Shown here piece by piece: positions 14,857 to 18,234 of a stretch of 18,234 bases of DNA; position 1 is the stretch's first letter; the number at the start of each line of letters is the position of its first letter. The notes under the pieces are model-generated. The model was not told the DNA's origin, made no database searches, and was given only the letters and a program-made list of their open reading frames with translations. Source of the DNA: Sva-07 sp035529175 (GTDB taxonomy: Bacteria > Actinomycetota > Acidimicrobiia > Acidimicrobiales > Ilumatobacteraceae). The stretch is from assembly GCA_035529175.1 (NCBI GenBank), contig DATKXG010000185.1, forward strand, positions 1 to 18,234. The letters run 5' to 3'. The translations under genes were made by a program, and so were the position numbers.

Positions 14857-15815
14857 CCTGCAGCCCCCGAGAACCCGGCGCTGGCGACCTTGCGGGCGAA
14901 CGCATTGACGAGGAAGGTGATCGCGAACAACACCAGGCCCGTGGCGATCAACCGGTTGACCTCGAGCCCGGACGATTCCGGGAACTTGAGGGCGATGTTC
15001 GAGGCGATCGTGTTCGGGTTCTGGTTGCTGATGACGTTGAACGTATAGAGGTCGGCCGGCGACAGGATGATCGCGACCGCCATCGTCTCGCCGAGCGCCC
15101 GGCCGAGCCCGAGCATCGCACCGCTGATCACGCCCGAGCGACCGTAGGGAATGACCGCCTGGCGAATCATCTCCCACTTGGTCGCGCCGAGGGCGAGCGA
15201 TGCCTCTTCGTGGAGGCGTGGGGTCTGGAGGAAGACCTCACGCGAGATCGCCGTGATGATCGGCAGGATCATGACGGCGAGCACGATGGCCGTGGTCATC
15301 ATCGTGCGGCCACTCGTGGAGGCCGGCCCGGCGAAGAACGGCAGGAAGCCGAGGTTGTCCTCGAGCCAGGGATACACACTCCGCGACAGGATCGGCGCCA
15401 ACACCGCGATGCCCCAGATGCCGAACACGACCGATGGGATCGCCGCGAGGAGGTCGATGAAGTAGCCGAACGTGACAGCGAGCCGCTTCGGGGCGTAATG
15501 GCTGATGAACAGCGCGACCGCTACCGCCACGGGCAAGGCGATCAACAGCGCCAGGAAGGCCGCCCAGATCGTGCCGAACAGCAGCGGGCCGACGTACTGC
15601 AAGAAGCTGTCCTCTGCGTCGAACTCGGAAGGATCAGCGCCGAAGGTCGGCCATGCCTCGGTGATGAGGAACAGCGCCACCGCAGCAAGCGTGACGAGGA
15701 TCAAGATGCCTGCGCCGAGCGAGAGTCCGCCGAAGATGCGGTCGCCGAGCTTGCTGGTCTGCTCGGTCGGCGAGGATGAGTGCCCGGCACCGGGCGGCGT
15801 TTCGGTGATGGTCAC
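14853..15815 (-). CDS. pstC: Phosphate ABC transporter permease PstC
   Basis: The 320-residue product has a hydrophilic N-terminus, six or so hydrophobic segments, and the coupling motif EEASLALGATKWEMIRQAV near residues 204-222. It pairs with PstA to form the phosphate channel. The GTG at 15815 is preceded by GGAGG with an 8-base spacer. It is separated from pstS by 167 bases that include a strong hairpin, the only sizeable gap within the transport operon; a stem there may make PstS more abundant than the membrane components. Confidence 0.94.
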   Translation of the reverse strand: MTITETPPGAGHSSSPTEQTSKLGDRIFGGLSLGAGILILVTLAAVALFLITEAWPTFGADPSEFDAEDSFLQYVGPLLFGTIWAAFLALLIALPVAVAVALFISHYAPKRLAVTFGYFIDLLAAIPSVVFGIWGIAVLAPILSRSVYPWLEDNLGFLPFFAGPASTSGRTMMTTAIVLAVMILPIITAISREVFLQTPRLHEEASLALGATKWEMIRQAVIPYGRSGVISGAMLGLGRALGETMAVAIILSPADLYTFNVISNQNPNTIASNIALKFPESSGLEVNRLIATGLVLFAITFLVNAFARKVASAGFSGAAG

Positions 15816-15883
15816 GTGGAGGGCCTCCGCCGTGCTCCGGGCTGCACGGGTATTGAAGGGAGTCGAGGAACGAGCGGATGACC

Positions 15884-15917
15884 CGGGTCCGGGCCCACCG
15901 TAGTGGACCCGGGCCCG
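15884..15917 (-). terminator. Hairpin between pstS and pstC
   Basis: Fifteen-base arms at 15884-15898 and 15903-15917 flank a 4-base loop (CGTA on the + strand). The arms pair with only two mismatched positions, which can be G-U in RNA. There is no U-run, as is common in high-GC genomes. The position right after pstS suits a partial terminator or RNA stabiliser. The rest of the 167-base gap holds only the pstC ribosome binding site. Confidence 0.6.
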
Positions 15918-15982
15918 TGCCTCTTCAGGCGGTCATCTCGGGAGGAACGGGATCGGCGCGCCGCGACGGCGCACCGACAGCA

Positions 15983-17128
15983 TCAGGATGCGACCGAGAT
16001 CTGGGCAATCGAGTTCAGGATCTCTGCCTGGACCTCGGGTGAAATCGGAGCAGCACCGGCGGACTCGGCGGCAGCCGCCTGACCCTCGTCGGAACCGACA
16101 TAGCTCATGAAGGCCTTGACCAGATCGACCGTCTCCTGGCTGTCGTACTGCAGGCAGACGATGTGGTACGAGACGAGAGCGATCGGGTAGGTGTCGGCGG
16201 TGTCCGGCGTGCGGTTGACCTCGATGGCGAAGTCGAATTCGCTCTGACCACCAGTGCGCTCGGACGAGTCGACGATGCGACCGGCCGCCTCGGGCGAGAA
16301 CTCTACGAACTCACCGGCAACGCCGACCGCGGCGGCGGGCAGGTCACCGATCTGGCTGGCGTCGGCGTAGCCGATCGAGCCCTCACCGACACCAACCGCA
16401 GAAACGACGCCGCTGGTCTGCGGGGCGCCTTCACCACCGCGCGGGCCTTCATCCCAGATCTCCAGCGCGCCGAACGTCCACACGTCAGGTGCAGCCTGCG
16501 CCAGGTAGTCGGTGAAGTTCTCGGTGGTGCCGGACTCGTCGGAGCGGTGCACCGGATTGATCGTCGTGTCAGGAAGTTCGAGGTCGGGATTGTCGGCGGC
16601 GATCGCCGGATCGTTCCACTCGGTGATCTCGTTGGCGAAGATGCCGGCGATCACCTCAGCGCTGAGGTTGAGCGTCTGCCCCTCCAGCGATGGGAGGTTG
16701 TACGGGAGCGCAATCGGCGAGATGTAGTGGGGCAGGTTGATCGCGCCCTGGTCGCCGGCGCAGCGCTCGATCGACTGCGTGAACTCCTCGTCCTTGAGCG
16801 CGGCGTCGGAGCCCGCGAAGTCCGAGCCGCCCGACAGGAACGTCTCGCGTCCGCCGCCCGAGCCGACCGGGTCGTACTCGATGGTCGAGTCGGGGTTGAG
16901 CGCCTGGAATCCAGCCCGCCAACCCTGCATGGCGGCCGCCTGCGACGACGCGCCGACGCCGACGAGCGTTCCGGAGACTTCGGCCATGTCCGTGCCGCCG
17001 TCGGCTGTCGCCGAGGTCTCGCCGGGGGCCGACGGCTCCTCGGTCGTGGAGTCGTCGCTGCCGCACGCGGCGGCGACGAGGGTGAGTGCAAGGGCACCTG
17101 CAACTAGGCGGCGCTTGGGAGTGTTCAC
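15983..17128 (-). CDS. pstS: Phosphate-binding lipoprotein PstS
   Basis: The 381-residue product has the signal peptide RRLVAGALALTLVAAAC with lipidated Cys22, a Ser/Thr/Glu-rich linker, and a PstS-type periplasmic-binding domain. Ligand-loop signatures are visible as VGVGASSQAA (56-65), GSGGGRETFLSGGSDFAGSDA (positions about 89-109) and HRSDESGTTENFTDYL (about 192-207). It would capture phosphate outside the membrane for PstCAB. The GTG at 17128 has GGAG 7 bases upstream. The 5' region carries four 11-bp direct repeats that look like a PHO box, so expression probably rises on phosphate starvation. It is followed by a hairpin and then pstC. Confidence 0.95.
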   Translation of the reverse strand: MNTPKRRLVAGALALTLVAAACGSDDSTTEEPSAPGETSATADGGTDMAEVSGTLVGVGASSQAAAMQGWRAGFQALNPDSTIEYDPVGSGGGRETFLSGGSDFAGSDAALKDEEFTQSIERCAGDQGAINLPHYISPIALPYNLPSLEGQTLNLSAEVIAGIFANEITEWNDPAIAADNPDLELPDTTINPVHRSDESGTTENFTDYLAQAAPDVWTFGALEIWDEGPRGGEGAPQTSGVVSAVGVGEGSIGYADASQIGDLPAAAVGVAGEFVEFSPEAAGRIVDSSERTGGQSEFDFAIEVNRTPDTADTYPIALVSYHIVCLQYDSQETVDLVKAFMSYVGSDEGQAAAAESAGAAPISPEVQAEILNSIAQISVAS

Positions 17129-17181
17129 GCTTCAACTCCGTTCGGGGGTGGTTGATCGGTCATGTGGTGTTCACACGACAC

Positions 17182-17193
17182 CGACGATCGTCG
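17182..17193. promoter_or_regulatory. 12-bp perfect palindrome in the pstS leader
   Basis: CGACGATCGTCG is its own complement. It lies between the proposed -10 hexamer (17206-17211) and the pstS start, just past the predicted transcription start. The outer bases CCGAC and GTCGG (17181-17185 and 17196-17200) could also pair. Could be an operator or a small RNA hairpin; no other copy was noticed in the window. Confidence 0.3.
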
Positions 17194-17205
17194 ATGTCGG
17201 TAGGG

Positions 17206-17211
17206 ACCGTA
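17206..17211 (-). promoter_or_regulatory. Probable -10 hexamer of pstS
   Basis: TACGGT on the - strand lies 5 bases downstream of the 11-bp repeat array, the layout expected of an activator-dependent promoter whose -35 is replaced by PHO-box units. The predicted start would give a leader of about 70 bases. Confidence 0.4.
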
Positions 17212-17216
17212 GACAC

Positions 17217-17260
17217 CTCAGGTGAACCCGAACCCCGCCTCAGGTGAACCGGAGGTGAAC
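17217..17260 (-). promoter_or_regulatory. PHO box: four contiguous 11-bp units upstream of pstS
   Basis: Read on the - strand from 17260, the units are GTTCACCTCCG, GTTCACCTGAG, GCGGGGTTCGG and GTTCACCTGAG. Units 2 and 4 are identical, unit 1 shares GTTCACC, and unit 3 is degenerate but keeps the phase. Tandem 11-mers beginning GTTCACC match the PhoP-binding repeats described in Streptomyces. The likely ligand is the response regulator at 10281-10988. Confidence 0.8.
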
Positions 17261-17269
17261 AGCAGGCGT

Positions 17270-17295
17270 CGATCCGGCCAACTCTGGCCGGATCG
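17270..17295 (-). terminator. Terminator of ppk1
   Basis: A perfect 11-bp inverted repeat (17270-17280 and 17285-17295) with a 4-base loop begins two bases after the ppk1 stop codon. No U-run follows. It isolates ppk1 from the PHO box and pstS promoter. Confidence 0.7.
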
Positions 17296-17297
17296 GC

Positions 17298-18234
17298 TCA
17301 AGAACGCCCGGCGAGTTGCTGCTGCACCGTCCAGCGGTACATCCGCTCCTGGCTGTGCGGCTCGAACGAGTTCGTCGGACCGACACGTGTCCAGGTGTCG
17401 TCGGGCTGCAGCTCCCAGGCGACGATGTCGTCGGCCAGTGCGAACTCGAGCGCCTGGTCGAGCGCGGCGGTGTGGCGCGGGTGCTCGATCGGCACCATCA
17501 CCTCCACCCGACGATTCAAGTTGCGCGGCATCAGGTCCGCCGAGCCGATCAGGAACACCGCATCGGACGTCGCGGTCGGCAGACGTTCGCCATGGATCAC
17601 GTTGCCGTGCGCGAACCGGTAGATGCGGCTGTGCTCGAGGTACCGACCCAACACGCTGCGGACCCGGATCGTCTCCGAGAGGCCCGGAACCCCAGCGCGC
17701 AGGCAACAGATCCCCCGCACGATCATGTCGATACGCGTGCCCTCGGCACTCGCGGCGTACAGCGTCTCGATGAGTTCGTCGTCGGCGATCGAATTGCACT
17801 TGAGCACGATGTGCCCGTCGGTCCCGAACGACGCCTCGTGTTCGATCAGATCGACGAGCTGTCGGCGCAGGTCACGTGGCGCGACGAGCAAGTTGCGGTA
17901 GTCCTCAGACCGGCTGTAGCCGGTGAGGTGGTTGAACAGCTGGGTTGCATCGTCGCCGATGTCGGGCGAACAGGTGAGCACACCGAGGTCCTCGTAGATC
18001 CGCGCGGTCTTCGCGTTGTAGTTGCCGGTGCCGATGTGGACGTAGCGCCGCAACATGTCGCCATCGTTGCGCACGACCAAGGCGACCTTGCTGTGCGTCT
18101 TCAACCCGACCATTCCGTACACCACATGGACCCCGGACCGTTCGAGCTGACGCGCCCACTGGACATTGTTGGCCTCGTCGAATCGAGCTTTGAGCTCGAC
18201 GAGCACGGCGACCTGGACACCGCGCTCGGCCGCG
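17298..18234 (-). CDS. ppk1: Polyphosphate kinase 1, C-terminal part (5' end beyond window)
   Basis: Only the last 311 or so codons are present; the frame is open to the window edge, so this is a partial gene and the true start is outside. The visible part contains the two PLD-like C-terminal domains of PPK1. GLKTHSKVALVVRN carries the histidine (codon at 18095-18093) equivalent to the autophosphorylated His435 of E. coli PPK1, and GRYLEHSRIYRF carries the second conserved histidine (codon at 17633-17631). HIGTGNYNAKTARIYEDLG and SADLMPRNLNRRVEV are also typical. The enzyme makes polyphosphate from ATP reversibly. It stands directly upstream of the pstS PHO box, separated by a terminator, placing polyphosphate storage beside phosphate uptake. 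Confidence 0.96.
   Translation of the reverse strand, partial: AAERGVQVAVLVELKARFDEANNVQWARQLERSGVHVVYGMVGLKTHSKVALVVRNDGDMLRRYVHIGTGNYNAKTARIYEDLGVLTCSPDIGDDATQLFNHLTGYSRSEDYRNLLVAPRDLRRQLVDLIEHEASFGTDGHIVLKCNSIADDELIETLYAASAEGTRIDMIVRGICCLRAGVPGLSETIRVRSVLGRYLEHSRIYRFAHGNVIHGERLPTATSDAVFLIGSADLMPRNLNRRVEVMVPIEHPRHTAALDQALEFALADDIVAWELQPDDTWTRVGPTNSFEPHSQERMYRWTVQQQLAGRS

Noticed and set aside
17169..17179. GTTCACACGAC on the + strand as an extra PHO half-site
   Set aside because: Single unit, opposite orientation and no adjacent partner at 11-bp spacing.
17261..17271. Fifth PHO-box unit beyond 17260
   Set aside because: The next 11 bases do not resemble GTTCACC on either strand.
1..18234. 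Mobile elements, CRISPR arrays, tRNA or rRNA genes
   Set aside because: No transposase or integrase domains, no regularly spaced repeats, and no tRNA-like cloverleaf or rRNA signature was noticed on either strand.

Overview
The window reads as chromosomal DNA of a high-GC actinobacterium. Supporting signs are GTG starts, lipoproteins with an actinobacterial lipobox, a SenX3/RegX3-type two-component system, a DUF2342 'zincin-like' protein, and many probable leaderless starts preceded by a TAnnnT hexamer. The gene content and a 'WRHPSELG' membrane protein fit class Acidimicrobiia (Ilumatobacter-like), but that placement is from memory of similar genomes and is only moderately secure. No mobile element, CRISPR array, rRNA or tRNA is visible, and coding density is high.

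Layout. (1) 1-2232, + strand: acyl-CoA thioesterase II (tesB) followed after 29 bases by a lipoprotein of the PQQ-dependent glucose/sorbosone dehydrogenase fold. (2) 2233-2347: a convergent intergenic region holding a long hairpin, 12-bp tandem repeats and a G-quadruplex-type G-run array. (3) 2348-6057, - strand, read right to left: moaE, a 71-residue membrane protein, mreB and ppk2 as one likely transcription unit, then a RIO-type kinase with its own leader that contains a tiny ORF with a near-perfect Shine-Dalgarno sequence. (4) 6058-10228: two divergent pairs (moaE / HPSE-motif membrane protein; SDR protein / DUF2342 protein) and an MFS transporter, nearly all with leaderless-type promoters and with overlapping convergent 3' ends. 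(5) 10281-18234, - strand: the phosphate block. Reading right to left it is ppk1 (5' end outside the window), terminator, PHO box, pstS, hairpin, pstC, pstA, pstB, phoU, histidine kinase, response regulator. The genes from pstC to the response regulator are coupled by ATGA or TGATG overlaps, a 2-base gap, or an 8-base overlap.

How the genes work together. PstS captures phosphate outside the cell, PstC/PstA/PstB import it, PhoU and the kinase/regulator pair sense transporter state, and the regulator probably binds the four 11-bp repeats upstream of pstS, closing the loop. Ppk1 upstream and Ppk2 further left make or use polyphosphate, so the window couples phosphate uptake, sensing and storage. 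The rest is housekeeping: cell shape (MreB), molybdopterin synthesis (MoaE), thioester hydrolysis, and several membrane-associated proteins of unknown role.

I did not find a clear undescribed defence or mobile system. The observations most worth checking are the leader ORF upstream of the RIO kinase, the PHO-box architecture, the recurrent leaderless promoter pattern, the hairpin/G-run element, and two proteins whose catalytic motifs look degraded (SDR protein and DUF2342 protein).
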